From contig CAMLJY010000007.1 of assembly GCA_946480465.1 (NCBI GenBank), forward strand, positions 87,010-151,009: a DNA stretch of 64,000 bases, given 5' to 3'. The notes beneath the pieces were generated by a model that was given only the letters and a program-made list of their open reading frames with translations, was not told where the DNA came from and did not search any database. Origin of the DNA: an uncultured Burkholderiales bacterium (GTDB lineage Bacteria; Pseudomonadota; Gammaproteobacteria; Burkholderiales; Burkholderiaceae). Shown in pieces: positions 7,833-18,704 of this stretch (positions are counted from its first letter, which is position 1; every line of letters begins with the position of its first letter). Both the position numbers and the translations under genes were made by a program.

Positions 7833-9740
7833 GTGGGCCTGATCATCCTGGCCGCCTTGCTGGCCCTGATTCGATTGCTGTGGAGCGTGATCACCGGCTA
7901 CCCGGCGCCCCGCCTGTGGCCGCGGCGGCGGCGCAAGCCGCACCCGTCTTCAGCCGCGTGGCAGGCCAAGCACAAGGCCTCCTACGACGCGGTGCCCCAG
8001 CCGGCATCCGCGACGCCCGTGGCGCCAGCCCCGGCGGCCGCGCTGGATTGCGAAGTGCTCGTCGTCGGCGCCGGCCCCACCGGGCTGATGGCCGCTGCGC
8101 TGCTGCAGCGCAGCGGCGTGTCGGTGCGCATCGTCGACCAGCGGGTCCAGCCGTCCGCCGAATCGCGGGCCTTTGCGGTGCAGGCGCGCACGGTGGAGCT
8201 GTTCCAGTCGCTGGGCCTGGCCGATGCGCTGCTGGACCACGGCATCGTCAACACCAGCATCAATTTCCACGCCGGCGGCAAGCCGATCGGGCGGCTCAAC
8301 TTCGACCGCGCCATGGCGCCCGACACGCCGTACCCGTTCATCCTGATGGTGCCGCAGTGCGAGACCGAGGCGGTGCAGATCGACGACCTCACGGCGCGCG
8401 GTGTCGTGATCGAGCGCGGCGTGGAAGTGAAGACGGTGGTGCAGGGCGAGCACCGCGTGCACACCCGCTGCACGGGCCCCGATGGCCGCGCCTTCGAGAT
8501 CAGCAGCGCCTATGTGATCGGCGCCGACGGCGCGCACAGCATCGTGCGCAAGCAGCTGGGCCTGAGCTTCGAGGGCGCCAGCTACGAGCAGAGCTTCCTG
8601 CTGGCCGACTGCCAGGTGGACTGGGAACACGACCACCACAACTTCCGCATCTTCACCCACGGCGACCGCATCGGCCTGTTCCTGCCGCTGAAGGGCCACG
8701 CCATGTCGCGCGTGATGGCCACCGACCTGCGGGACGACCCGAGCAAGTCGCTGGCGATGACGCTGGAGGAATTGCAGGAAGCCTTCCGCGAGGCCACGCA
8801 ACTGCCGGTGACGCTGAGCAATCCCGCGTGGACCACGCGCTACCGCACGCACCACCGCGGGGTGAAGCAGTACCGCGTCGGCCGCGCCTTCCTAGCCGGC
8901 GATGCGGCGCACATCCACTCGCCCGCCGGCGGCCAGGGCATGAACACCGGCCTGCAGGACGCGGCCAACCTGGCCTGGAAGCTGGCCGCGGTGCTGCGCG
9001 GCGGCGCGGACGATGCGCTGCTCGACTCCTACCATGCCGAACGTTATCCCGTCGGCCAGGACCTGCTGCGCTTCACCGACAAGCTGTTCTCGGCCTTTGC
9101 GGCGCAGCGGGGCTGGCGGGCGGCGCTGCGCGACCGCGTGGTCACCTTCGTGATGCGCCGCGCCACGCACCTCCCGATTCCGCACCGCAAGGCCTTCCGC
9201 CGGCTGTCGGAGATCGACATCGCCTACCGCCCTGGTGAATTCGTCGAAGACGCGCCGAACGCGCCCGAAGCCGGCCCGCGTGCCGGCCAGCGCGCGCCCA
9301 ATGCCTACGTGCGGCGCGGCACGACGGTGTTCGACCTGATCGGTGGCTACCGGTTGTCGTTGCTGGTGCTGTCGCGCCGCACGCTGGCCGACCACGAGGT
9401 GGCCGCGGTGCAGGCGGCGCTGCTGCGGCTGCGCAGCCGTGCGCCGGTGCAGGCGCAGCTGGTGGCGCGCGTGGTCGCGCGGCGCGACGAGCGTGTGATC
9501 GCCGCCGAAGCGGCAGAGGTCTTCGAACGTTATGGGCTGCAAGACGCGAATGCGCAGGCGCTGTACCTGGTGCGGCCCGACGGCTACGTGGCCTGGCGCT
9601 GCAGCGGGCTGGACTTCGAGGCTTGCGCGCAGTTCATGCACCGGCTCAGCGCCCGCGCGCCGGCCGCGCCGGCATTGACCATCACCACCGATCGCGCCAG
9701 CGATCTTCTCAACGACTCGAAGGAAGTCCGATATGGCTAA
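7833..9740 (+). CDS. FAD-dependent aromatic hydroxylase (PheA/TfdB/MhpA type)
   Basis: A 635-residue class A flavoprotein monooxygenase starting at GTG 7833, 12 bases after the ABM gene. Domains: an N-terminal hydrophobic segment ([15 protein letters not shown]) not usual in this family; the FAD Rossmann motif [15 protein letters not shown] near residue 73; the second FAD motif [17 protein letters not shown] near 355; and a C-terminal thioredoxin-like domain as in phenol hydroxylase. It hydroxylates a phenolic or aromatic acid with NAD(P)H and O2. The N-terminal helix suggests membrane attachment. Its stop overlaps the wrbA start by 8 bases. Confidence 0.88.
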   Translation: MGLIILAALLALIRLLWSVITGYPAPRLWPRRRRKPHPSSAAWQAKHKASYDAVPQPASATPVAPAPAAALDCEVLVVGAGPTGLMAAALLQRSGVSVRIVDQRVQPSAESRAFAVQARTVELFQSLGLADALLDHGIVNTSINFHAGGKPIGRLNFDRAMAPDTPYPFILMVPQCETEAVQIDDLTARGVVIERGVEVKTVVQGEHRVHTRCTGPDGRAFEISSAYVIGADGAHSIVRKQLGLSFEGASYEQSFLLADCQVDWEHDHHNFRIFTHGDRIGLFLPLKGHAMSRVMATDLRDDPSKSLAMTLEELQEAFREATQLPVTLSNPAWTTRYRTHHRGVKQYRVGRAFLAGDAAHIHSPAGGQGMNTGLQDAANLAWKLAAVLRGGADDALLDSYHAERYPVGQDLLRFTDKLFSAFAAQRGWRAALRDRVVTFVMRRATHLPIPHRKAFRRLSEIDIAYRPGEFVEDAPNAPEAGPRAGQRAPNAYVRRGTTVFDLIGGYRLSLLVLSRRTLADHEVAAVQAALLRLRSRAPVQAQLVARVVARRDERVIAAEAAEVFERYGLQDANAQALYLVRPDGYVAWRCSGLDFEACAQFMHRLSARAPAAPALTITTDRASDLLNDSKEVRYG

Positions 9741-10335
9741 GGTCCTGATCCTCTATCACAGCGTGCATGGCCACGTGGAAGCGATGGCCCACGCCGTGGC
9801 CGAAGGCGCGCGCGCGGTGCCCGGCAGCACGGTGGACGTGAAGCGCGTGCCCGAGACCATGGACCCCGAGGCCTTCGTGAAGGCCGGCGGCAAGATCGAC
9901 CAGAAGGCGCCGGTGGCCAAGCCGGACGAGCTGGCCCACTACGACGCCATCATCTTCGGCACCGGCACGCGCTTCGGCAACATGTCGGGCCAGATGCGCA
10001 CCTTCCTCGACCAGACCGGCGGCCTGTGGTTCGGCGGCGCGCTGGTGGGCAAGGTGGGTTCGGTGTTCGTGTCCAGCGCCACGCAGCACGGTGGCCAGGA
10101 AAGCACCGCGCTCACCTTCCACCCCACGCTGCTGCACCACGGCATGGTGGTGGTGGGCCTGCCCTATGCAGAGCCGCGCCAGATGGGCCTGGACGAGGTG
10201 AAGGGCGGCAGCCCCTATGGCGCATCGACCATCACGGGCAACAAGGGCGAGCGTTCGCCCAGCGAGGCCGAATTGGGCATGGCCCGCTTCCAGGGCGAGC
10301 ACGTGACGAAGATAGCGACGAAGCTGTTCGGCTGA
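9733..10335 (+). CDS. wrbA: NAD(P)H:quinone oxidoreductase WrbA
   Basis: A 200-residue flavodoxin-like protein matching WrbA over its full length. It has the FMN-binding [12 protein letters not shown] loop at residues 9-20, [20 protein letters not shown] near 74, and the family signature [12 protein letters not shown] near 113. It reduces quinones by two electrons and so prevents redox cycling. Coming directly after an aromatic hydroxylase with overlapping reading frames, it probably detoxifies quinones made during aromatic degradation. Confidence 0.95.
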   Translation: MAKVLILYHSVHGHVEAMAHAVAEGARAVPGSTVDVKRVPETMDPEAFVKAGGKIDQKAPVAKPDELAHYDAIIFGTGTRFGNMSGQMRTFLDQTGGLWFGGALVGKVGSVFVSSATQHGGQESTALTFHPTLLHHGMVVVGLPYAEPRQMGLDEVKGGSPYGASTITGNKGERSPSEAELGMARFQGEHVTKIATKLFG

Positions 10336-10355
10336 TTCAGGGAATTCCCCTGAAT
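10335..10355. terminator. Inverted repeat after wrbA, possible weak terminator
   Basis: An ATTCAGGG / CCCTGAAT inverted repeat with a 5-base loop starts right at the wrbA stop codon. No T-run follows, so a factor-independent terminator is not certain. It may instead be an mRNA 3' end stabiliser or an operator for the downstream porin gene. Confidence 0.35.
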
Positions 10356-10500
10356 GGGCATTGCGGCAGCCAATAGAAGGTATCAAGAGTCTTGTCTGGT
10401 CCGTTGAAGGACCGCTCCATACAGTGCAGGAAATCGACTCCTCCCTGCGAGGAGTTCCCGAGAGGGACCGAAGAATTTCCCACTGCATGGAGACTCCCTG

Positions 10501-11574
10501 ATGAATCGACGACTCATGGCCGCCTGTGCCGCCTTCTCGGCGGCCTGCGGCGCGCAGGCGCAGTCCAGCGTCACCATTTCCGGATTCCTCGACGCCAGCG
10601 TCATCTTCGAACGCGGCGGCGCCGCGGGATCGGTCAACAAGCTGGGCAGTGGTGCATCGGGCCCGTCGCGCCTGGTGTTCCGCGGCACCGAGGACCTGGG
10701 CGGCGGCCTGTCCGCCGGATTCCACCTCGAGTCGGGCGTCACGGTGGACACCGGCGGTTCGCTGCAGCAAAACTTCTGGGGACGGCAGAGCTACGTGCAA
10801 CTGGGTGGCGGCTTCGGCACGCTGCAGGCGGGCCTGGTCTACATCCCGCTGTTCACCACCATGCGCGACGTGGCCGATCCCTTCCGCGCCTCGCACGCGG
10901 GCGGCGCCGGCAACATCATGACCGCTGGCTTCCCGGCAGGTCCCAAGAGCGTCGGCTTCCCGAATGCCAGCGCCGTCACCGGCAATACCGCCACCGGCGC
11001 CATCAGCCGCGCCAACACGCTGCTGTACAGCACGCCCAGGCTCGGCGGATTCACCGGTGAATTGCATTACAGCTTCGGCGAGCAGGCCATCACCGATTCG
11101 GCATTGCGCACGGTGGGTGGGTCGGTGGGCTACGCGCAGGGACCGCTGATGGTCCGCCTGGCGGCGGCACAGACGAAGAACGCCGCCGCGACCGACAGCG
11201 CGAAGAACGTGCTGCTGGGCGCCAACTACGACTTCGGCCCCGCGCGCCTGTACCTGGGCTATGGCACCAACAAGGGCTACGGCACCGCGCGCAGCGACGA
11301 CGCCCTGATCGGCGCCAGCGCCCGCTTCGGCACCACGACGCTGATGGCGTCCTACGTGCGCAAGAACGACAAGTCGCCGGCCAACATCGATGCGAGCCAG
11401 GTGGGCGTGGGCGGCATGTACCACCTGTCCAAGCGCACGCACCTGCATGCCTCGTTCGCGAAGATCTCGAACGACGTGCCCAAGACCTCGCCGGCCTTCT
11501 ACACCGTCAGCACGCCGGCCGGTCCCGCCACCGGCGACCGCCTGCTGGCGCTGGGCATCGGGCACCTGTTCTGA
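10501..11574 (+). CDS. Gram-negative porin (Burkholderia/Omp32 type)
   Basis: A 357-residue outer-membrane protein. The signal peptide ends at AQAQ near residue 21, and the mature protein opens with SSVTISGFLDASVIFERGG, the standard first strand of betaproteobacterial general porins. Further porin signatures are SRLVFRGTEDLGGGLSAGFHLE and the C-terminal strand ending in GIGHLF with a terminal phenylalanine. It lies at the head of an ABC transporter operon, with its stop overlapping the next start. It likely provides outer-membrane entry for the same aromatic substrate. Confidence 0.92.
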   Translation: MNRRLMAACAAFSAACGAQAQSSVTISGFLDASVIFERGGAAGSVNKLGSGASGPSRLVFRGTEDLGGGLSAGFHLESGVTVDTGGSLQQNFWGRQSYVQLGGGFGTLQAGLVYIPLFTTMRDVADPFRASHAGGAGNIMTAGFPAGPKSVGFPNASAVTGNTATGAISRANTLLYSTPRLGGFTGELHYSFGEQAITDSALRTVGGSVGYAQGPLMVRLAAAQTKNAAATDSAKNVLLGANYDFGPARLYLGYGTNKGYGTARSDDALIGASARFGTTTLMASYVRKNDKSPANIDASQVGVGGMYHLSKRTHLHASFAKISNDVPKTSPAFYTVSTPAGPATGDRLLALGIGHLF

Positions 11575-12746
11575 TGCGCACCGCTCTCGCGCTGTGCGGC
11601 CTGCTCGCCGCGCTGGCCCCGGGGCTGGCCCCGGCGGCCGATGCCATTCGGCTGGGCTATTTGGCCACCAGTTCCGCCGGGCCCACCATCGGCGTGTCGA
11701 AGGAGGTGCGAGCCGGCTTCGACTTCGCGCTGGAACGCCTGGGCGGCAAGCTCGGCGGCGTGCCGGTGGAGGTGCTGAGCGGCGACGACCAGGCCAACCC
11801 CGACGTGGGCAAGCAGGTGCTGGACCGCATGATCAAGCGCGACCGCATCGACCTGCTCACAGGCACCATGGCGTCGGGCGTCATCTACGCCACGGTGCCG
11901 CTGGCGACGGCGCAGCAGGTGTTCGCGGTCAACCTCAACGTCGGTCCGCGCGACCTGGTGGCCGACAAGTGCAACCCGTTCTACTTCAACACCGGCTGGC
12001 CCATTGAAAGCGTGAACGAGGCGCTGGGCAAATACCTGTTCTCGCAGGGTGTGAAGAAGGTGTTTGCCATCGGCGCCGGCGTGCCGGTGGGGCGCGAGCA
12101 CGTGGAGTCGTTCAAGCGCGCCTTGGGCACGCCGCTGGCCGGCGAGATCTACTACAAGCCGCAGACGCTGGACTTCAGCGCCGAGCTGGCACAGATCCGC
12201 GCCGCACAGCCCGAGGCGGTGTACGCCTTCGCCTTCGGGCCGCTGGCGGTCAACTTCGTCAAGCAGTACGCGCAGGCGGGGCTGTCGAACATCCCGCTGT
12301 ACGGGCCGGCGCCCTTGGCCGATGAAGACACCATTCCGGCCGCGGGCGAGGCGATGGTGGGCGTGATCACCGCCGGGCACTGGAATGCCGACTTGCCCAA
12401 CGAGGCGAACAAGGCCTTCGTCGCCGCATTCCAGAAGAAGCACGGCCGCGTGCCCTCGCTGTACCACGAGCAGGGCTACACCACCGCGATGCTGCTGGAC
12501 GCCGGCTTCAAGGCCGCGCAGGGCCGCATCGACGACAAGAAGGCGTTCCGCAAGGCGCTGGCGGGTGTCTCGCTGGACGCACCGCGCGGGCCCATCAGCT
12601 TCAACGTCGACCACAGCCCAGTGCAGAACATCTACCTGCGCAAGGTGTTCAAGACGGAGAAGGGCGAGCTGGTGAACCGCACGCAGCGCATGATCGCCGC
12701 CGGCCAGCAGGTGCGTGGCGCGGCGGAGTGCCGCATGCCGAACTGA
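11574..12746 (+). CDS. ABC transporter substrate-binding protein, branched-chain amino acid family (copy 1)
   Basis: A 390-residue periplasmic binding protein of the Leu/Ile/Val-binding (Peripla_BP_6) family. The signal peptide is LALCGLLAALAPGLAPAADA, and the domain follows from IRLGYLATSSAGPTIGVSKE. The ATG overlaps the porin stop. It is closely similar along its whole length to the protein at 16349-17533; both share NPDVxKQ, YYFNTGW and PSLYxEQGYTTA segments. In aromatic loci these proteins typically bind aromatic acids rather than amino acids. The ligand here is inferred only from context. Confidence 0.9.
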   Translation: MRTALALCGLLAALAPGLAPAADAIRLGYLATSSAGPTIGVSKEVRAGFDFALERLGGKLGGVPVEVLSGDDQANPDVGKQVLDRMIKRDRIDLLTGTMASGVIYATVPLATAQQVFAVNLNVGPRDLVADKCNPFYFNTGWPIESVNEALGKYLFSQGVKKVFAIGAGVPVGREHVESFKRALGTPLAGEIYYKPQTLDFSAELAQIRAAQPEAVYAFAFGPLAVNFVKQYAQAGLSNIPLYGPAPLADEDTIPAAGEAMVGVITAGHWNADLPNEANKAFVAAFQKKHGRVPSLYHEQGYTTAMLLDAGFKAAQGRIDDKKAFRKALAGVSLDAPRGPISFNVDHSPVQNIYLRKVFKTEKGELVNRTQRMIAAGQQVRGAAECRMPN

Positions 12747-12761
12747 CGGAGGGTTTGCGCG

Positions 12762-13676
12762 ATGACCACGCTCGTGCTGGAACAGGCCCTCAACGGCCTG
12801 CAACTGGGCTTGATGCTGTTCCTGCTGTCGTCGGGGCTGACGCTCATTTTCGGCATCATGAACCTGATCAACCTGGCGCACGGCTCGCTGTACATGATCG
12901 GCGGCTTCCTGGCCGTGGCCTTCGTGCAGTGGACGGGTTCGTTCCTGCTGGCGCTGCCGCTGGCGGTGCTGGGCACGGCGCTGGTCGCGGTGTGCCTGGA
13001 AGCCGTGCTGGTGCGCCGCCTGTACGGCAAGAGCCACTTGAGCCAGGTGCTGGCCACCTTCGGCCTGATCCTGATCTGCAACGACGTGGTGCGCTGGTTC
13101 TTCGGCGCCAATGCGGTGATGCTGGAGGTGCCGGCCGTGCTGGCACGGCCGGTGCCCATCATCGGCGGCTTCTCGTACTCGGCCTACCGGCTGCTGGTGA
13201 TCGCGGCGGGGCTCGTCACCGCGGTGCTGCTGAGCCTGCTGATCACCCGCTCGCGCCTGGGCATGTGGATACGCGCCGGTGCCTCCGACCGCGAGATGGC
13301 CCGCGCGATGGGCGTGGACATCAGGCGCGTCTTCACGCTGGTGTTCGCACTGGGCGCCGCCCTGTGCGGCCTGGCCGGCAGCCTGCTGGGGCCGCTGTTG
13401 TCGGTGCAGGTGGGCATGGGCGAAAGCATCATCATCCTGGCCTTCGTCGTCGTGGTGATCGGCGGCACCGGTTCGGTCAAGGGCGCCTTCCTCGGCGCGC
13501 TGGCCATTGGCATGCTGGACACGCTGGGCCGCAGCCTGCTGCCGGTGTGGATGCGCAGCCAGTGGCCCGGCTTCTCGCCCGACACCATGGCCCCGGCCAT
13601 CGCTGCCATCCTGACCTATGCGCTGATGGTGCTGGTGCTGCTGTGGCGGCCGCAGGGTCTCTTCAAGACGGCCTGA
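12762..13676 (+). CDS. livH: ABC transporter permease, LivH type
   Basis: A 304-residue integral membrane permease with about eight hydrophobic helices. It has the LivH signatures LTLIFGIMNLINLAHGSLYM near residues 25-46 and the cytoplasmic EAA-like loop MARAMGVDIRRVFTLVFALG near 180. It forms half of the channel with the LivM-like protein that follows 8 bases later. The start has GGAGGGTTTGCGCG upstream. Confidence 0.93.
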   Translation: MTTLVLEQALNGLQLGLMLFLLSSGLTLIFGIMNLINLAHGSLYMIGGFLAVAFVQWTGSFLLALPLAVLGTALVAVCLEAVLVRRLYGKSHLSQVLATFGLILICNDVVRWFFGANAVMLEVPAVLARPVPIIGGFSYSAYRLLVIAAGLVTAVLLSLLITRSRLGMWIRAGASDREMARAMGVDIRRVFTLVFALGAALCGLAGSLLGPLLSVQVGMGESIIILAFVVVVIGGTGSVKGAFLGALAIGMLDTLGRSLLPVWMRSQWPGFSPDTMAPAIAAILTYALMVLVLLWRPQGLFKTA

Positions 13677-13683
13677 CGACGAA

Positions 13684-14736
13684 ATGGCGATCACCATGGA
13701 TGCGACCACTTCCCCCGTCCCGCTCGCCGCGCCGGCAGCGGCGGCACCGGTTCCAGCGGTGCAGCGCGCCTGGCTGCTGCCCGCCGCCGTGGTGCTGGCC
13801 CTGCTGCTGTTCCCGGCGGCCGCCACCTGGGCGGGCCAGGACTTCTACATCGGCTTCGCCAGCCGCGTGATGATCTTCGTGATGGCCGTCAGCAGCCTGA
13901 ACCTGCTGGTGGGCTATGCGGGGCTGGTGAGCCTGGGCCATGCCGCGTACTTCGGCTTCGGAGCCTACGTGATTGCGATGTTGACGGTGGCTGCCGGCAG
14001 GCTGCTGCCGGCCTGGGCCACCAGCGCCTGGGTGGCCTGGCCGCTCGCGATGCTGGGCAGCGCGCTGCTGGCCTTGCTGGTGGGCACGGTGGCGCTGCGC
14101 ACGCGGCAGGTGTACTTCATCATGATCACGCTGGCGTTCAGCCAGATGGTGTACTTCCTGTTCATCGGCATGGCCATGTTCGGCAGCGACAACGGCATGA
14201 GCCTGCCTGGCCGCTCATTTGTCGGGTTGGGCATCGACCTGGCGAAGGACACGCACTTCTTCTACGTGGTGCTGGCCCTGCTGGTGGCGGTGCTGCTGGG
14301 GCTGCGCAGCCTGGTGCGCTCGCGCTTCGGCGTCATCGTGCAGGCCATTGCCGCCAACGAGTCGCGCATGTCGGCCATCGGTTTTCCGGTGTTTCGCTAC
14401 AAGCTGGCGTGCTTCGTCATCGCCGGGGCGGTGGCCGGGCTGGCGGGCGCGCTGCTGGCCAACCAGAACAGCTACGTGAGCCCGCACATGCTGGATTGGA
14501 CCAAGTCCGGGCTGCTGCTGGTGATGCTGATCCTGGGTGGTGCGGGGTATCTTGCAGGAGGCATTTACGGCACGGTGGCGTTGCTGGTGCTGGAGGAGAT
14601 GCTGTCCAGTCATACGCCGTATTGGCAGGCGGTGGTGGGGGGGGGCATCGTGGCGGTGGTCGTGGTTGGCAACCATGGCATCGCCGGGTTGTTCGATCGG
14701 TCGGGCCAGTCGTCTGGCGGTCATGGAGGGAACTGA
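13684..14736 (+). CDS. livM: ABC transporter permease, LivM type
   Basis: A 350-residue permease with multiple hydrophobic helices and the LivM hallmark NLLVGYAGLVSLGHAAYFG near residues 78-96. The coupling loop lies around AIAANESRMSAIGFPVFRYK. It pairs with the LivH-like protein upstream. The last 85 bases before the ATPase gene contain no further gene; they show only a degraded-looking spacer ending in an AGGAAGAGCTGA ribosome binding site. Confidence 0.93.
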   Translation: MAITMDATTSPVPLAAPAAAAPVPAVQRAWLLPAAVVLALLLFPAAATWAGQDFYIGFASRVMIFVMAVSSLNLLVGYAGLVSLGHAAYFGFGAYVIAMLTVAAGRLLPAWATSAWVAWPLAMLGSALLALLVGTVALRTRQVYFIMITLAFSQMVYFLFIGMAMFGSDNGMSLPGRSFVGLGIDLAKDTHFFYVVLALLVAVLLGLRSLVRSRFGVIVQAIAANESRMSAIGFPVFRYKLACFVIAGAVAGLAGALLANQNSYVSPHMLDWTKSGLLLVMLILGGAGYLAGGIYGTVALLVLEEMLSSHTPYWQAVVGGGIVAVVVVGNHGIAGLFDRSGQSSGGHGGN

Positions 14737-14823
14737 AATGGGAACGCCATATCCCGCTTGGGCGCGCCTACCCATCGGCGCGACCGCGTGCAAGGCGAAA
14801 GCGGTCGGTCCAGGAAGAGCTGA

Positions 14824-15578
14824 ATGAATGCCCCCGCATTGCAGGTGAAGCAGCTCGTCAAGCGCTACGGCGGTGTGCTGGCCACCGACCACGTCGACCT
14901 CGATGTTGGCGCTAACGAGGTGCACGCCCTGATCGGCCCCAACGGCGCCGGTAAGACCACGCTGGTGCACCAGCTGGCCGGCAGCTTAGCGTCCGACAGC
15001 GGCAGCATCGAGTTCAACGGCCACGACATCTCGGCCCTGCCCATGCACCGCCGCGTGCTGGCGGGCGTCGCACGATCGCACCAGATCACCAGCGTCTTCG
15101 CGAACTACTCGGTGCTGCACAACGTGCTGCTGGCGGTGCTGGCGCGCAGCGGGTCGGGCTTCCGCTTCACCGGCTCGCCCTTCGACGAGCAGGCGCTGGT
15201 CGACGACGCGCGCCACGCCATCGCGCTGGTGGGCCTGCAGGCCAAGGAACAGGTGCCGGCGCGGGCGCTGTCACACGGCGAACAGCGCCGCGTGGAGATT
15301 GCGCTGGCATTGGCCACGCGCCCGAAGCTGCTGCTGCTGGACGAGCCGCTGGCCGGCATGGGTCCGGCGGATACCGAGGACATGGTGACGCTGATCGAGC
15401 AACTGAAGGTCCACGCCACCATCGTGCTGGTGGAGCACGACATGGGCGCGGTATTCCGCCTGGCCGACCGCATCAGCGTGCTGGTGTACGGCAAGGTCAT
15501 CGCCACCGACGTCCCGGGCGCCATCCGCGCTTCGGCCACCGTTCGGCAGGCCTACCTGGGCGAGGAGGCGCGGCACTG

Positions 15579-15579
<1 letters not shown>
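14824..15579 (+). CDS. livG: ABC transporter ATP-binding protein, LivG type
   Basis: A 251-residue ATPase subunit. Walker A is GPNGAGKTT near residues 38-46, the signature is LSHGEQRRVE near 154, Walker B is LLLLDEPLAGMGPADTE, and the switch histidine lies in VEHDMGAV. The C-terminal extension is LivG-like. The stop overlaps the ATG of the next ATPase gene by one base, as expected for paired LivG/LivF. Confidence 0.94.
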
Positions 15580-16286
<707 letters not shown>

Positions 16287-16348
16287 GGAGAGTTCACGCA
16301 AAGTACGCGTCCACGTCGGGACGACGATTTTCAAACAGGAGACATCGC

Positions 16349-17533
16349 ATGAAGCACTGCCCATCCCTGCTCGCCGCCGCCTGGCTCGCCGTCGCGCTCT
16401 GCGCGCCCGCCATGGCGGCCGACAAGATCAAGGTGGGGTTCCTCTCCACCGTGTCCGGCGGCCCCACCGTGGGCCTGGCGAAGGAGAAGCGCGCCGGCTT
16501 CGACCTGGCGCTGAAGCAGCTGGGCGGCAAGCTGGGCGGCAAGCTGGGCGGCCTGCCGGTGGAGGTGGTCAACGGCGACGACCAGAACAACCCCGACGTG
16601 GCCAAGCAGGCCTTCGACCGACTGGCCAAGCGCGACAAGGTGGACGTGGTGACCGGCGTTATCAACACCGCCGTCATCCACGCCATCGCGCCGCTGGCAG
16701 CGCAGCACCAGATCTTCTTCATGAACTCCAACGTCGGACAGCGCGACTTCATCGCCGACAAGTGCGGGCCGTACTACTTCAACACCGGCTGGCACATCGA
16801 GAGCCTGAACGAGGCCATGGGCAAGTACCTGGTCTCGCAGGGCAAGAAGCGGGTGTTCGTCGCCGGGGGCGCCTGGCCCGCGGGGCGCGAGCACATCGAA
16901 GCCTTCAAGCGCGCCTTCGCCGAGCCGGTGGCCGGCGAGGTGTACTTCAAGATGCAGACACTGGACTTCAGCGCCGAGCTGGCGCAGATCCGCGCGGCCA
17001 ACCCGGATGCGGTCTACGTCTTCGCCTTCGGCCCGCTGTCGGTCAACTTCATGAAGCAGTACCAGCAGGCGGGCCTCGGCAACATTCCGCTGTACGGCCC
17101 GTCGCCGCTGGCCGACGAAGACACCATTCCCGCGGCAGGCCAGGCAGCCGTCGGTGTCATTAGCAGCGGGCACTGGAACTTCGACCTCACGCATGACGTG
17201 AACAAGAAGTTCGTCGCCGCTTACCAGGAGGAGTACAAGCGCAGCCCCTCGCTCTACAGCGAGCAGGGTTACACCACCGCACTGGTGCTGGACGCGGCCA
17301 TCAAGGCCGTGGGCGGCCGCATCGAGGACAAGGCGGCCTTCCGCAAGGCCATCGAGAACGTCAGCCTGGAGGCGCCGCGCGGGCCCTTCAAGTTCAACGT
17401 CGACCACAGCCCGGTGCAGAACGTGTACCTGCGCAAAGTCAGCAAGACGGATAAGGGCGAGCCCATCAATCATTTCCAACGCATGATCGCTGCCAACCAT
17501 GCCGTGCGGGGGGCCGATCAATGCAAGTTGTGA
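16349..17533 (+). CDS. ABC transporter substrate-binding protein, branched-chain amino acid family (copy 2)
   Basis: A 394-residue periplasmic binding protein from ATG 16349, preceded by AAACAGGAGACATCGC. The signal peptide is LLAAAWLAVALCAPAMAADK. It is a clear paralog of the protein at 11574-12746. A small internal in-frame duplication, GGKLGGKLGG near residues 62-71, is absent from the other copy. Two binding proteins serving one transporter may widen the substrate range. It is the last gene of the transport operon; the following kilobase has no convincing gene. Confidence 0.9.
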   Translation: MKHCPSLLAAAWLAVALCAPAMAADKIKVGFLSTVSGGPTVGLAKEKRAGFDLALKQLGGKLGGKLGGLPVEVVNGDDQNNPDVAKQAFDRLAKRDKVDVVTGVINTAVIHAIAPLAAQHQIFFMNSNVGQRDFIADKCGPYYFNTGWHIESLNEAMGKYLVSQGKKRVFVAGGAWPAGREHIEAFKRAFAEPVAGEVYFKMQTLDFSAELAQIRAANPDAVYVFAFGPLSVNFMKQYQQAGLGNIPLYGPSPLADEDTIPAAGQAAVGVISSGHWNFDLTHDVNKKFVAAYQEEYKRSPSLYSEQGYTTALVLDAAIKAVGGRIEDKAAFRKAIENVSLEAPRGPFKFNVDHSPVQNVYLRKVSKTDKGEPINHFQRMIAANHAVRGADQCKL

Positions 17534-18130
17534 CGATGTCGCGGCTCGCGATCGTACTGGCGTGGGGATGCACGACTTGGGGCCAGCGCGGATCGAAGAG
17601 CCCGAGCGCGCTGCCGCAGTGGCCGCAGTGGCCGCAGAAGTGGCGCTACGCGCCGCCCTCACGTGCCGCACCAGATCACACGGTGGAACATGTCCCGAGT
17701 GCGTCCGTGCCTGTTGCCGGGCACAGTTCGGCGATGCCTTCCCCAAGGCGCTCCTTAGCACGTCGGTCGCGACAAGAAGCGATTCTGTCAAATCCAGGGT
17801 GCTCGGGTGTCGGCAAGCGCGCGGTCCGCTGGCTGTCGCCTATCGAACTACGCATGGTTTGCATCATTCATGGGGGTCGAGAGGCGTCGGTCGAGCGCTC
17901 GATCTGGCAGCCGGACAGCTGACATCCATGTTGCGTCGCCAGATCGCCGCCCTTCATGGCCGGTGCGGGTCGCTTGTAACTTCGCTCAGATGCTCTTGCG
18001 CAGCAGGAGCGAGAGTCCTTTGTCAACCCGAAATCTTCAGGCTGAGAGGGAAGGGTTCGAAGCGGCGGTTCGATGATCTCGTTGGTAGGTTCTCGGGCAT
18101 GTCGACATTCGTGCGAATGTCTGGCGTTCC

Positions 18131-18660
18131 ACTGGTGGCCCGCGCGTTCTGGAACCGCGCTTCTCGCGCGGTGCCGTGGCACATCCCGCCACGTTCAGGC
18201 CCGACGCTTCGGAACAGACTCGGCCGGAGTCGACCACCTGACCGGGGTTAATTCAGAATCCCTAGGGGACGCCATTTGTTACATGTTAAGCCGCTGATTT
18301 CTAATAAGAATCTCGGCGACGACCTGGCAAATGTCAAAAGTGGTGACGCTTGAGGCGTTCACACTTTCGGTGATGTAGCAAGACAAGCGGCGCCCTGGGC
18401 GCCGTTTGTCTTTTGGCGACCTCGACATCGGGCGAGAAGCATGGCTGTTCTCGGCACCAAGCACCAATCGGGCCGGTCGCGGTCCGAAGCGATGCGGCGG
18501 GGCGCGAAGCGCGCTGCAAGAGCGGCCGAGGGACTCTGTCAAGCTCCTGCGCGTTGCAGACCAGCAAGCGCGGGATCCGTCGTTCCTAACGTCCATTACC
18601 GTTGGTGCGGCGTCGATGCGTGCTCAGCGGTTCGCGCGACTTCCTGCTGATGATTTGGCG
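18131..18660 (+). repeat. Long direct repeat, copy A
   Basis: The first block, about 18131-18274 (from GGTGGCCCGCGCGTTCTGGA to CCTAGGGGACGCCA), is nearly identical to 35079-35219. A second, more diverged block, about 18519-18660, starting CGAGGGACTCTGTCAAG and including CGTTCCTAACGTCCAT, matches 35320-35462. In copy A the blocks are about 245 bases apart and include a terminator hairpin; in copy B they are about 100 bases apart. No transposase is visible. It lies just upstream of a FecR gene that has lost its 5' part. Confidence 0.75.
18380..18414. terminator. Strong rho-independent terminator-like hairpin
   Basis: An AGACAAgCGGCGCC / GGCGCCGtTTGTCT stem with a CTG-type loop and a following TTTT. 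It works in both directions on paper, since an A-rich start precedes it. It is inserted between the two blocks of repeat copy A, and no intact gene ends here now. It may be left from a deleted gene. Confidence 0.7.
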
Positions 18661-18704
18661 CCCAGGGTGTTGACCGGCCACGTCCCATCGGCCGCCTGGC
18701 TCCG

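Larger units (their letters stand above)
17534..18704. other. Gene-poor region with a repeat and a hairpin
   Basis: No open reading frame here resembles a protein family on either strand. The stretch from 17534 to about 18120 shows only short, overlapping, low-quality frames and is probably decayed DNA. The right part holds repeat copy A and a strong hairpin, both listed separately. A second small stem-loop, GTGGTGACGC/GCGTTCACAC around 18340-18364, has no assigned role. Confidence 0.6.

Noticed and set aside
18123..18420. Intact insertion sequence at repeat copy A
   Set aside because: No transposase frame and no terminal inverted repeats or target duplication can be seen; it is listed only as a direct repeat.
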